A program made the position numbers and the translations under genes. A DNA stretch of 36,527 nucleotides from Lacticaseibacillus hegangensis (GTDB lineage Bacteria > Bacillota > Bacilli > Lactobacillales > Lactobacillaceae): contig NZ_RHOL01000026.1 in the NCBI RefSeq assembly GCF_003946465.1, positions 1 through 36,527 of the forward strand, given 5' to 3'. Positions 28,694 through 36,527 of the stretch are shown in pieces. The notes under the pieces are model-generated. The model had not been told where the DNA came from, did not search any database, and saw nothing but the letters and a program-made list of their open reading frames with translations. Each line of letters opens with the position of its first letter. Position 1 is the stretch's first letter.

Positions 28694-28720
28694 AAAACCC
28701 GCCGAGCGGGCCTCGGCGGG
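28692..28720 (-). terminator. Terminator of the 28729-29079 gene
   Basis: On the minus strand CCCGCCGAG/CTCGGCGGG is followed by TTTTTT. Confidence 0.88.
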
Positions 28721-28728
28721 CGGAAAGA

Positions 28729-29079
28729 TTATTTGAGCGGCTTCTCGATAATGACCAGATCCTTGACCCGGATCTTTTTATGCACATCACCCTCAATTTG
28801 ATTCTTGGCGGTATGCGAGATTTTCAATGTTGATGGGTCGTCGCTTGGCAGCAGTGCCTCGCGGACGAAGTCGATCTCGTCCTGCTTGATGTTGCGGTGA
28901 TCATGGGTCATCACGATGTCCAGCCGGTCAAAACCTTCAATCGAGTACACGTGCACTGAACCCAGCGTGTACAGCCGGAAGGTCTTCACATTACTTTTTC
29001 CGTACAGGTAGCGCATGGTGTACGGCAGCGACTTGTGCAGGCTGAAGTTCAGTCGGATCGGGTTTTCGATCAGTTTCAC
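28729..29079 (-). CDS. Small conserved-looking protein of unknown function (possibly DUF1827)
   Basis: The 116-residue product has no signal peptide or membrane segment. It is rich in charged residues, with THDHRNIKQDEIDFVREAL near 59-77 and a basic C-terminal part. The composition and the HDHRN...DEIDFV segment recall DUF1827 proteins of lactic acid bacteria, but I am not certain. The start is a GTG at 29079, ten bases after AAGGAG; the nearer ATG is out of frame. It has its own terminator. The upstream region (29101-29150) holds TATATT and an ACCGGTC/GACCGGT inverted repeat. Confidence 0.7.
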   Translation of the reverse strand: MKLIENPIRLNFSLHKSLPYTMRYLYGKSNVKTFRLYTLGSVHVYSIEGFDRLDIVMTHDHRNIKQDEIDFVREALLPSDDPSTLKISHTAKNQIEGDVHKKIRVKDLVIIEKPLK

Positions 29080-29154
29080 AACGCATCAGCTCCTTTTCTT
29101 CTAACTTAAATATAGCATACCGGTCAACGCAACACGGCGTCGGACCGGTAAGAA

Positions 29155-29194
29155 TAAAAAAGACGGACGCTCGCTCATTGCGAGTCTCCGTCTT
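29155..29194 (-). terminator. Terminator of groEL
   Basis: On the minus strand AAGACGGA/TCCGTCTT with inner CTCGC/GCGAG runs into TTTTTT, 20 bp after the groEL stop. Confidence 0.9.
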
Positions 29195-29214
29195 CCAATT
29201 GGTTGGCTGTTACA

Positions 29215-30852
<1,638 letters not shown>

Positions 30853-30902
30853 TCACCTCATATTATTTATATAGTTAATGCAGGAATTGCCATGAGCCGA
30901 AC

Positions 30903-31187
30903 TTAGTCGACGATCGCCATGATGTCCTTTTCGTGCAGGACCAGGTAATCCTCGCCGTTCACTTTGACTTCGGAGCCGGCGTACTTGTCGTACAGGATCT
31001 TGTCGCCCTTCTTGACGGCCATCGGCAGGCGCTTGCCCTCAGGACTCAAGGCCCCTTCACCGACTGCAACGATGGTGCCCTGTTGCGGCTTCTGCTTGGC
31101 GTTGTTGGCCAGCACGATGCCGCCAACAGTTTCCTCTTGCTCTTCCTCAACTGAAACGACCACGCGGTCACCTAATGGTTTTAACAA
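30903..31187 (-). CDS. groES: Co-chaperonin GroES (10 kDa)
   Basis: GroES forms the heptameric lid of the GroEL chamber. The 94-residue product begins [10 protein letters not shown] and contains the mobile loop (about 16-32, [18 protein letters not shown]) and the roof and base strands. The start codon is TTG at 31187, with GGAGGG 7 nt upstream; no ATG or GTG fits. It is the first gene of the groES-groEL operon. Confidence 0.97.
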   Translation of the reverse strand: MLKPLGDRVVVSVEEEQEETVGGIVLANNAKQKPQQGTIVAVGEGALSPEGKRLPMAVKKGDKILYDKYAGSEVKVNGEDYLVLHEKDIMAIVD

Positions 31188-31220
31188 AACGATCCCTCCA
31201 TATGCATAAAGTTTAAATGC

Positions 31221-31247
31221 TTAGCACTCATTCGTCCTAAGTGCTAA
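31221..31247. promoter_or_regulatory. CIRCE element (HrcA operator) of groES-groEL
   Basis: TTAGCACTC-N9-AAGTGCTAA matches the CIRCE consensus (TTAGCACTC-N9-GAGTGCTAA) with one mismatch. It lies between the promoter and the groES start, so HrcA bound there would block transcription. hrcA is not in the window. Confidence 0.93.
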
Positions 31248-31258
31248 CTACACTAGAT

Positions 31259-31287
31259 ACTATACCGAATCAGTTTAGCAATTGCAA
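31259..31287 (-). promoter_or_regulatory. groES-groEL promoter
   Basis: On the minus strand TTGCAA (31282-31287) and TATAGT (31259-31264) are 17 nt apart. The likely start point falls next to the CIRCE. Confidence 0.8.
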
Positions 31288-31301
31288 CCCCTAAGTGCTA
31301 A
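31275..31301. promoter_or_regulatory. Second, degenerate CIRCE-like element
   Basis: TTAGCAATT-N9-AAGTGCTAA keeps the exact 9-9-9 geometry; the arms match 7 of 9 and 8 of 9 consensus bases. It covers the -35 of groES and lies just before the -10 of the divergent CPBP gene, so HrcA there could affect both directions. Confidence 0.65.
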
Positions 31302-31304
31302 TTC

Positions 31305-31313
31305 TGTTATACT
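31305..31313 (+). promoter_or_regulatory. Extended -10 promoter of the CPBP gene
   Basis: TGT followed by TATACT (31308-31313) lies about 29 bp before the ATG. The palindromic TTGCAA at 31282-31287 is 20 nt upstream, too far for a good -35. Confidence 0.6.
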
Positions 31314-31341
31314 AGGCCCATATTCTCAAGGAGGTCCTATC

Positions 31342-31971
31342 ATGTCGCTGCAAAAACACGCGGTGCAGATCCTGAGCACCTACCTGGCCGTCCTGGTGGG
31401 CAGCCTGCTGATCCTGCACTTTTGGCCTGGCGAAGTGGGCCTGTGGGGCACCACGGTCCTTTCGGTCGGCGGCGCGCTGCTCGCCTGGTGGTTCAACCGC
31501 CAGCTGCGCCTGCCCACCGCCATTGAAACTGCGGGCTTGGCCAAAGCCGAGACCCGAGTGATCTGGGGTGTGTCTGGGGTCGCCATCGTGCTGATTGTCC
31601 AACTGCTGGGCAGCTGGCTGGAGTCTTGGCTGTTTTATGCGCCGGCGCCAACACTCACCCAGGCCACCTCGGCACTGCACAGTGTGCCGCTGTATGCGCT
31701 GGCTTTAGTCTGGGCACTGCCCCTGCTGGAGGAGTACGCGTTTCGCCGCGTCATTTTTGGCAACTTGGCCAGCGTCACGGGCGTGTTCGGCGCCGCGCTG
31801 ATCTCCGGGCTCCTATTCGCCTTGGCCACGGACCCCACCCACTGGCTGACCGCGACCCTGGTCGGCATCGTTTACGCCTACCTGTACAAGCAAACCGGCA
31901 GTGTTCAAACTCCCCTGATCGCGCACATTGGGGTGCTAGCGCTGACGCTTGGCTACGCCATCTGGCACTAA
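31342..31971 (+). CDS. CPBP-family intramembrane protein (Abi/CAAX-protease-like)
   Basis: The 209-residue product is an integral membrane protein with about six hydrophobic segments. It carries the family's motif 1 (LLEEYAFRR, the EExxxR glutamates) near 129-137. The later His motifs are less regular: a His in ATDPTHW and LIAHIGVLALTLG in place of the usual FxxxH and HxxxN. It may therefore be a protease-like protein with altered activity. Family members are linked to prenyl-protein processing, bacteriocin self-immunity or membrane protein handling; the role here is unknown. AAGGAGG precedes the ATG at 31342. It is divergent from groES and faces the second CIRCE. Confidence 0.85.
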   Translation: MSLQKHAVQILSTYLAVLVGSLLILHFWPGEVGLWGTTVLSVGGALLAWWFNRQLRLPTAIETAGLAKAETRVIWGVSGVAIVLIVQLLGSWLESWLFYAPAPTLTQATSALHSVPLYALALVWALPLLEEYAFRRVIFGNLASVTGVFGAALISGLLFALATDPTHWLTATLVGIVYAYLYKQTGSVQTPLIAHIGVLALTLGYAIWH

Positions 31972-32007
31972 CAGGAGTTTAAACCTCGTTTAAGGTCTGA
32001 CCACGCG

Positions 32008-32036
32008 CTGACCGCAAAAGGCGAACGCGGTATACT
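32008..32036 (+). promoter_or_regulatory. Promoter of the LytR-CpsA-Psr gene
   Basis: CTGACC (32008-32013) and TATACT (32031-32036) are 17 nt apart; the start codon is about 29 bp further on. Confidence 0.65.
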
Positions 32037-32064
32037 AAAGCAAATAGACGAAACGAGGACTACT

Positions 32065-33144
32065 ATGGACAGTCGTGTCAATCGCCGGCAAAGTCAGAGA
32101 CCGCACCGGCCGCTCCTGAAAATATTGATCCTGATTCTCAGCACCGCGCTGGTGGCCCTTGGCGCGTATGGCCTGCGACTGTACTCGCAAACCAAGTACG
32201 CCCTGAACTCGACCTACCGCGGCATCGGGACTGAGGACGGCAGTGCCGGTACGGTCGCCAAAACAATCCAGCAAAAAAAGCCCTTTGCGGTGCTGCTGCT
32301 CGGCACTGACACCGGCGCGTTCGGGCGCAACGACACTGGCCGTTCCGACACGATGATCGTTGTGGTGATCAATCCCAAGACGAAGACGACCAATATGGTG
32401 TCCCTGCCCCGCGACACCGCCGCCAAAATGATTGGCACCAAGTCGTTTAATATGCAAAAGGTCAACGCCGCTTATGAGATTGGCGGCTCAAAAATGGCAG
32501 TCAACACCGCCTCCGCGCTGGTTAACGTCCCAATCAAGTACTATCTGACCGTCAACATGGGCGCGCTGGAAAAAGTGGTGGACGCGGTCGGCGGCGTCGA
32601 CGTGGACGTCGCCTTCTCCTGGAGCGACCCACACGTCGGCAACTACCACTTCACTAAGGGCAAGATGCATCTCAATGGCGCCCAGGCTTTGGCCTACGCC
32701 CGGATGCGGCACGCCGATCCTGAAGGCGACTATGGCCGCCAGAAGCGCCAGCAGCAGGTGATCAAGGCCATCGTCAAAAAGGCCCTGTCCACCGACACGC
32801 TGAAGAACTTCGACCAGCTGCTGAAAACCGTCTCGAGCAACATGCAGACGAACCTCTCGTTTGCCGACATGATGGCGCTGGTGCAAAACTACCGCGCCGC
32901 CGCCGGATCTATCAAGTCGACCACCCTGCAGGGGCACGACGCCATGGTTTACCCCGGTCCTGCGTCTTACCAGATTCCGTCCACCACGGAGCTGCAGCAC
33001 GTCTCGGACCTGCTGCGGACCGCCCTGGGGCTCAGCAAGGAAACCATCGCCAACCAGAACGTGCGCGAGAACAAGGCGAATACTGAGTTCAACTGGGATA
33101 ACCCAGAGGCGCAAAACTACGTAATTTATAATCCAGACCTGTAA
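32065..33144 (+). CDS. LytR-CpsA-Psr family glycopolymer transferase
   Basis: LCP proteins attach teichoic acids or capsular polymers to peptidoglycan using polyprenyl-phosphate-linked precursors. The 359-residue product has a short basic cytoplasmic start (NRRQSQRPHRP), one membrane helix (about 18-40) and an extracellular LCP domain. The domain shows LLLGTDTG, GRSDTMIVVVINPKTKTTNMVSLPRD (with the phosphate-binding Arg and Asp), VNAAYEIGG, VDAVGGVDVDV and QALAYARMRH..GDYGRQKRQQQV. The tail after about 300 is less conserved. GAGGA precedes the ATG. It is monocistronic with its own promoter and terminator. Confidence 0.94.
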   Translation: MDSRVNRRQSQRPHRPLLKILILILSTALVALGAYGLRLYSQTKYALNSTYRGIGTEDGSAGTVAKTIQQKKPFAVLLLGTDTGAFGRNDTGRSDTMIVVVINPKTKTTNMVSLPRDTAAKMIGTKSFNMQKVNAAYEIGGSKMAVNTASALVNVPIKYYLTVNMGALEKVVDAVGGVDVDVAFSWSDPHVGNYHFTKGKMHLNGAQALAYARMRHADPEGDYGRQKRQQQVIKAIVKKALSTDTLKNFDQLLKTVSSNMQTNLSFADMMALVQNYRAAAGSIKSTTLQGHDAMVYPGPASYQIPSTTELQHVSDLLRTALGLSKETIANQNVRENKANTEFNWDNPEAQNYVIYNPDL

Positions 33145-33152
33145 TCTCGATC

Positions 33153-33194
33153 AAAAAAAGCTGAGCCGACAATGCTATCGGCTCAGCTTTTTTG
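33153..33194. terminator. Bidirectional terminator between LCP gene and ABC permease gene
   Basis: A perfect stem (AAAAAAGCTGAGCCGA with its complement, 8-nt loop) has T-runs on both strands and serves both converging units. Confidence 0.92.
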
Positions 33195-33206
33195 ATGTTT
33201 TGAATG

Positions 33207-34286
33207 TTAGTCCACACGCTGAAGTCGACGCGTGACGGCTGTCACTGCAGGCCAGAATTGCCATGCCAGCCCCACGGCTAACCCCAGCAGCGGCCATACC
33301 AGCGTTGGCCACGGCTGCAGGCCATGGGCACCCACCGTGCCAAAGTTCAGCGTCAGCAGCAGTGTCACCCCAATCACCAGCGGCCAGCGCAAGTGCGGCG
33401 CAGTCAGCAGCGTTCTACGCCGCTCCATCGACACGCTGCGGTACAACCTGGCACCCAGCCAGGCCGCGCCGCCACTGACCACCAGGCAGCCAGCGAGCAG
33501 CCACCAGTATGCTTCCCCGGGGCGTAAAAAACTGCCGCCAATATTAAGCCAGTGCGTCAGCGCACTCCAAAGAACGGTGGCATGTTCCAAGCCGTTGGCA
33601 AGCAGTGGAATCAGCAACGTTGCGCCAACAGCCAGCACCAACGGGCGTCCAATCAGTTGTCCGAGTGTATGACCAAAGATGAACGCCGTGACCGTCAGGG
33701 CAAAGTTGTATACCAAGATGGCGAGCATGCCGGTGGCAGTAAGATTGATCAGTCGCGCGGGGAAGGTCAGGTAAAAAAGAATCAACATCAGGCCCGGCAC
33801 TGCTAAGCTCAACCCACCAATCAGGGGCAGAAAGACGCGCATTTTAGCCCAGTAAAGCTTCCGGCGGGCGATGCCAAGTCCTGCCAAGAACCGGTCAAAG
33901 CCGCCCAGCCCATCCATGGCCGCGACTAAGACTCCAACGGCGTATGCCGCAAGAATGAAATAGATATTCACCGTCAACCCGTTGTGATCCGTTGGCATCG
34001 GATCATTGCCGTAGTGAAAGTACAGCTGATAATTGCTCTTCACAAAACTGGCATAGCTCTCGTGAGCCGCATCACGCGCCGCCTGACGGTCCCCTTCTTT
34101 GCGCAGTTGGCGAACATTTTCCCGCTGGCTGTCCAGGTACTGACTTTCCGTCGGCCGGCTCGCATAGCCGTGGAAGGTCTGGCGGTAGTTCAGGCCAAAA
34201 ATGGCCAGCGTCAGGCCCGCGGCCAGGATCAGTAAGACGAGCAGTTCATGGTGCCGCGTGCGCACGATTTTTTTTGCATCAATCAT
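33207..34286 (-). CDS. ABC transporter permease (YtrC/ABC-2-like)
   Basis: The 359-residue membrane protein has one N-terminal helix (LLVLLILAAGLTLAIFGLNY), a roughly 70-residue outer loop rich in charged residues, and about six to seven further helices. I see no substrate-specific motif. It starts at 34286 with GAGGAGGTG upstream and overlaps the ATPase gene by 8 nt, so the two form one transporter. With the YtrA-type GntR regulator this matches envelope-stress or antimicrobial-peptide-responsive systems such as ytr of Bacillus; the substrate is inferred only by analogy. Confidence 0.85.
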   Translation of the reverse strand: MIDAKKIVRTRHHELLVLLILAAGLTLAIFGLNYRQTFHGYASRPTESQYLDSQRENVRQLRKEGDRQAARDAAHESYASFVKSNYQLYFHYGNDPMPTDHNGLTVNIYFILAAYAVGVLVAAMDGLGGFDRFLAGLGIARRKLYWAKMRVFLPLIGGLSLAVPGLMLILFYLTFPARLINLTATGMLAILVYNFALTVTAFIFGHTLGQLIGRPLVLAVGATLLIPLLANGLEHATVLWSALTHWLNIGGSFLRPGEAYWWLLAGCLVVSGGAAWLGARLYRSVSMERRRTLLTAPHLRWPLVIGVTLLLTLNFGTVGAHGLQPWPTLVWPLLGLAVGLAWQFWPAVTAVTRRLQRVD

Positions 34287-35163
34287 GGTGCACCTCCTCA
34301 GCATATTCACTGCGAAACAGGTCACTCAGCGATAGTGGCAGCTTTTCAATCAGCACCGGCTGCTCAGCGGTCAGCGCTGCTTCCACCGCCGCGGTGTATG
34401 GCGAAAACAACGCGGTGATGACACGCCCTTGCACGTTCAGAATCTGACCGTACTGGCGTACCGCCGCCGGGATCTGCATGGCCGGGAAGACCAGTTGCAG
34501 CTTGGCGGCTTCATCGCGCACCGCTTCCAGCGTGACCGTTTTGCTGATGGTCCCGCGCTTGAGAAACAGCACCCGATCCGCCAGCCCATCCAGCTCAGCC
34601 AAGTCGTGTGAGGCGATGAGAAACCCACGCTGACCGTCGGCCACTTCATCAATCACCGCCTTCACGATCATCTCGCGAATGAACAGGTCTAAACCGTCAA
34701 ATGGTTCATCAAGCAGAATCAGCGGGACCGCACTGGCAAGGTTCAGCGCCATCACGACCAGGGCCTGATAGCCCTTCGAAAGCTCCCCATAACGCTGTGC
34801 GAGCACCAAGTCATTATCTGCCAGCAAACTGCGGTAGCGTGCCTGATCAAAGGTTGGATAGCCCAAGGCGTATAAGCGGCCTAGTTTCGCCAAGGTCAGC
34901 CGGGCGAAAAATACCTCGGTTGGATCAATGTAGATCAGCTGCTGTCGTGCTTCGGGTACGGCAGTCAAATCTTGGTCATCAATCGCCACCTGGCCGTGGT
35001 CGGCATGGTATTGATCGACCAGCGTCCGCATCAGCGTGGTCTTACCTGCGCCATTGCGCCCGACCAGACCGACGATTTCGCCAGTTTGCCACGAAAATTC
35101 GACCTGACTGAGGACCTTTTTCTCGCCGATGGTTTTGGTTAGATGCTGTGCTGTTAGTTTCAT
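34279..35163 (-). CDS. ABC transporter ATP-binding protein
   Basis: The 294-residue ATPase has Walker A (GLVGRNGAGKTT, about 33-44), a signature region that reads ELSKGYQAL in place of the canonical LSGGQ, Walker B (LILLDEPFDGLD) and the switch His (ASHDLAELD). LSKGYQ-type signatures are common in YtrB-like exporters. A C-terminal extension of about 80 residues follows the NBD. Its ATG overlaps the GntR gene's stop by 4 nt. It pairs with the downstream permease. Confidence 0.93.
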   Translation of the reverse strand: MKLTAQHLTKTIGEKKVLSQVEFSWQTGEIVGLVGRNGAGKTTLMRTLVDQYHADHGQVAIDDQDLTAVPEARQQLIYIDPTEVFFARLTLAKLGRLYALGYPTFDQARYRSLLADNDLVLAQRYGELSKGYQALVVMALNLASAVPLILLDEPFDGLDLFIREMIVKAVIDEVADGQRGFLIASHDLAELDGLADRVLFLKRGTISKTVTLEAVRDEAAKLQLVFPAMQIPAAVRQYGQILNVQGRVITALFSPYTAAVEAALTAEQPVLIEKLPLSLSDLFRSEYAEEVHHD

Positions 35164-35528
35164 GCCTGCCCCTCCTCAAACTGCGCGTTCAACCACGCCT
35201 GCAGCTCGTTAAGCGTCACGCCAGCGGCTTTAGCCGACACGACTGCCGCTTCAAATGCCGGTCGCACTCGCTGTTTCTCCTCGGCGGTGGCCGCGGTTTG
35301 CGCGCCAATAAATGTCCCCCGACCCGGCTGCACCTCGATCACACCTTGCGCCTCAAGCTGTTTGTAGGCTTTGGCAACCGTATTCGGATTCAACTGAACC
35401 GCCTTGGCCATGTCGCGGACCGATGGCAGCTTGTCTCCCGGGACGCGGACGCCTTGCACCACTTCTCGCTTAATTTGCAACACTAATCGTTCATAGTATG
35501 CCAGCGTCTTGTAACGCGGATCATCCAT
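35160..35528 (-). CDS. GntR-family regulator, YtrA type
   Basis: The 122-residue product has an N-terminal winged HTH (about 10-75: REVVQGVRVPGDKLPSVRDMAKAVQLNPNTVAKAYKQLEAQGVI) and only a short C-terminal dimerisation tail, typical of the YtrA subgroup. I prefer the ATG at 35528, since AAAGGCGG lies 7 nt upstream; a GTG two codons earlier overlaps that site. It is the first gene of the regulator-ATPase-permease operon. It almost certainly represses it through the palindrome at 35553-35575. Confidence 0.93.
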   Translation of the reverse strand: MDDPRYKTLAYYERLVLQIKREVVQGVRVPGDKLPSVRDMAKAVQLNPNTVAKAYKQLEAQGVIEVQPGRGTFIGAQTAATAEEKQRVRPAFEAAVVSAKAAGVTLNELQAWLNAQFEEGQA

Positions 35529-35552
35529 CTCCACACCGCCTTTCCGTATTAC

Positions 35553-35575
35553 GTGTACTATTATACATAGTACAC
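35553..35575. promoter_or_regulatory. Perfect palindromic operator for the GntR regulator
   Basis: Arms GTGTACTAT and ATAGTACAC (9 bp, perfect) are separated by TATAC. The site covers the -10 of the operon, so the bound repressor would block RNA polymerase. YtrA-type regulators use similar GTACTA...TAGTAC sites. Confidence 0.85.
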
Positions 35576-35587
35576 TGAAAATAGCAA
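35560..35587 (-). promoter_or_regulatory. Promoter of the GntR-ABC operon
   Basis: On the minus strand TTGCTA (35582-35587) and TATAAT (35560-35565) are 16 nt apart; the -10 lies in the palindrome. Confidence 0.75.
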
Positions 35588-35588
35588 G

Positions 35589-35617
35589 AAAAAAACCAAG
35601 CTTCTTAACGAAACTTG
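35589..35617 (-). terminator. Terminator of rex
   Basis: On the minus strand CCAAG/CTTGG, extended by TTC/GAA, is followed by a run of seven T. Confidence 0.85.
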
Positions 35618-35629
35618 GATCTCAGGGCA

Positions 35630-36289
35630 TTACTCGTCTTCTTCGGTGTCCTTCAGCGTCGGGCCGTAGTGGTCCAGGAAGTAAATCAGGGTCTGCAACT
35701 CAGTGGCCAAGTCCACGTTTTGCACGCGAACATAAGCTGGCACGGAAATACGCAGCGGCGTAAAGTTCATGATGCCTTTGATACCCGCTTTCACGAGGTC
35801 ATCGGTGATGCCCTGCGCCGCGTCGGTCGGCACCGTCAGGATCACGATTTCGATCTGCTGCTGGCGCAGTTGGTCGATCAGGTCGGTCATCGGGTAAATC
35901 GGCACCCCGCTTTGAATGGTGCCGGCCAGGTCGGGATTCACGTCGAACCCGGCGGAGATGCGGATGTTATTGGCCTGGCGGAAGTTGTAATTGAGCAGCG
36001 CGTGCCCTAAATTACCCACCCCGACCAATGCCACATTGGTCAGCCGGTCCTGGTTGAGGATTTTCTTGAAGAATTTAAGCAGGTCCGTCACATCATAGCC
36101 ATAGCCCCGTTTGCCCAGGGCGCCAAAATACGAAAAGTCGCGGCGGATCGTCGCCGAATCGACCTTGACCGCCTCACTCAGCTCCGTGGAGCTGATCTTG
36201 GTCGTCCCAGAGTTCGCCAAGAAATTGAGGTAGCGGTAGTACAGCGGCAGCCGTTTTGCGGTTGCCTTAGGGATCATTGTTTCAGCCAT
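35630..36289 (-). CDS. rex: Redox-sensing repressor Rex
   Basis: Rex represses fermentation and respiration genes and is released when NADH rises. The 219-residue product has an N-terminal winged HTH (about 1-80, with [26 protein letters not shown]) and a C-terminal Rossmann domain with the NAD-binding loop GVGNLGHAL and the acidic FDVNP. A final helix follows ([15 protein letters not shown]) that swaps between subunits. GAGGAG precedes the ATG at 36289. Its expected target adhE, with three candidate sites, is at 11093-13807. A single TTGTGAA half-site lies in its own leader (36324-36330). Confidence 0.96.
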   Translation of the reverse strand: MAETMIPKATAKRLPLYYRYLNFLANSGTTKISSTELSEAVKVDSATIRRDFSYFGALGKRGYGYDVTDLLKFFKKILNQDRLTNVALVGVGNLGHALLNYNFRQANNIRISAGFDVNPDLAGTIQSGVPIYPMTDLIDQLRQQQIEIVILTVPTDAAQGITDDLVKAGIKGIMNFTPLRISVPAYVRVQNVDLATELQTLIYFLDHYGPTLKDTEEDE

Positions 36290-36343
36290 AAGTCTCCTCC
36301 GTCTCCGTTCGAGTCGGGCATACTTGTGAAAAGCCCGGCATAC

Positions 36344-36463
36344 TTATAAATCGATAGTAACCGCTTTAAGCTGTGAAAGCAAGCCCTGTGGCTCCAGCTT
36401 GCTCACCTTTTGTAGTTCGCCAGCGATAATGTCGTAGGTAAGTGGTAAGGCATTATGTCGCAC
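36344..36463 (-). CDS. Possible 39-residue small protein upstream of rex
   Basis: A short open frame starts with GTG at 36463, six bases after GAGGAG, and stops at TAA 54 bp before rex. The predicted product (start MRHNALPLTYDIIAGELQ, end LLSQLKAVTIDL) has no cysteine, signal peptide or obvious motif. It looks mostly helical in its second half. I do not recognise it. A good ribosome site and sensible composition favour a real gene; low GC at third positions and short length leave chance or a gene remnant possible. It may be co-transcribed with rex. Confidence 0.45.
   Translation of the reverse strand: MRHNALPLTYDIIAGELQKVSKLEPQGLLSQLKAVTIDL
36379..36403. repeat. Inverted repeat inside the small ORF upstream of rex
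   Basis: AGCAAGC/GCTTGCT arms with a spacer of about 12 nt. Read on the minus strand it is followed only by TTC, so it is a weak terminator candidate at best. Confidence 0.4.
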
Positions 36464-36482
36464 TTCAGTCTCCTCTCTGGCA

Positions 36483-36514
36483 TCATAGATGCTTTAGGAG
36501 GAGATCATCTATGA
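36483..36514 (+). promoter_or_regulatory. Start-codon hairpin of the right-edge gene
   Basis: TCATAGATG (36483-36491) and CATCTATGA (36506-36514) are perfect 9-bp complements. The loop holds the ribosome site AGGAGG, and the 3' arm contains the ATG at 36511-36513. This could hold back translation of the plus-strand gene. Confidence 0.5.
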
Positions 36515-36527
36515 GAAAGGTTCAGCT
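36511..36527 (+). CDS. Start of a plus-strand gene cut by the window edge
   Basis: ATG with AGGAGG about 10 nt upstream gives MRKVQ before the window ends. Nothing can be said of the product. Confidence 0.5.

Noticed and set aside
31976-31999. Terminator after the CPBP gene
   Set aside because: TTAAAC/GTTTAA is a short AT-rich stem without a T-tract; it is not convincing.

Overview
The window reads as a chromosomal segment of a GC-rich member of the Lactobacillaceae, most likely Lacticaseibacillus or a near relative. This is inferred from gene content: a T-box-controlled alaS, AdhE under Rex-type operators, a CIRCE-controlled groES-groEL pair, a WxL/DUF916/LPXTG cell-surface cluster, and the gene orders mutS-mutL-maf and ruvA-ruvB-queA-tgt-yajC. 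The species is not determined. Almost everything is on the minus strand. The plus-strand exceptions are a DedA/TVP38 membrane protein, a CPBP protein, a LytR-CpsA-Psr protein, a predicted small RNA, and the first codons of a gene at the right edge.

From left to right (minus-strand transcription runs from high to low coordinates): alaS with terminator, T-box leader and consensus promoter (80-3004). Next is a cluster of an HTH/DRTGG/CBS/HotDog regulator-like protein, NrnA-type phosphoesterase, CshB-type RNA helicase and a cysteine-free protein resembling the formylglycine-generating-enzyme fold (3025-7652). Then dinB, zwf and a Mn-type DtxR regulator (7668-10975), and adhE with three candidate Rex operators around its promoter (11028-13807). 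The ruvA-ruvB-queA-tgt-yajC unit (13913-18618) is interrupted between queA and tgt by a 97-bp imperfect palindrome and by a plus-strand RNA locus with its own promoter, an 11-bp end-to-end stem and a terminator.

A dedA-like gene converges on a four-gene csc-type surface cluster (19444-23266): large WxL protein, small WxL protein, DUF916/DUF3324 protein, small LPXTG protein. It has an internal terminator after the small WxL gene. mutS-mutL-maf follows (23346-28482). Upstream of mutS lies a 108-bp palindromic element flanked by 13-bp direct repeats. Then come a small unassigned gene, groEL, and groES (TTG start). Two CIRCE-like elements lie between groES and a divergent CPBP gene. The right end holds lytR-like, a GntR-ABC ATPase-permease operon with a perfect palindromic operator over its -10 box, rex, a 39-codon ORF upstream of rex, and the start of a plus-strand gene whose start codon lies in a perfect hairpin.

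Functionally the window is mostly housekeeping: translation and tRNA modification, mismatch and recombination repair, chaperones, redox control of fermentation, and envelope biogenesis. The rex gene and its likely target adhE are both present, so one regulator-target pair can be read within the window. The least explained items are the queA-tgt intergenic RNA and palindrome, the direct-repeat-flanked palindrome, the degenerate FGE-like protein, and the second CIRCE facing the CPBP gene.
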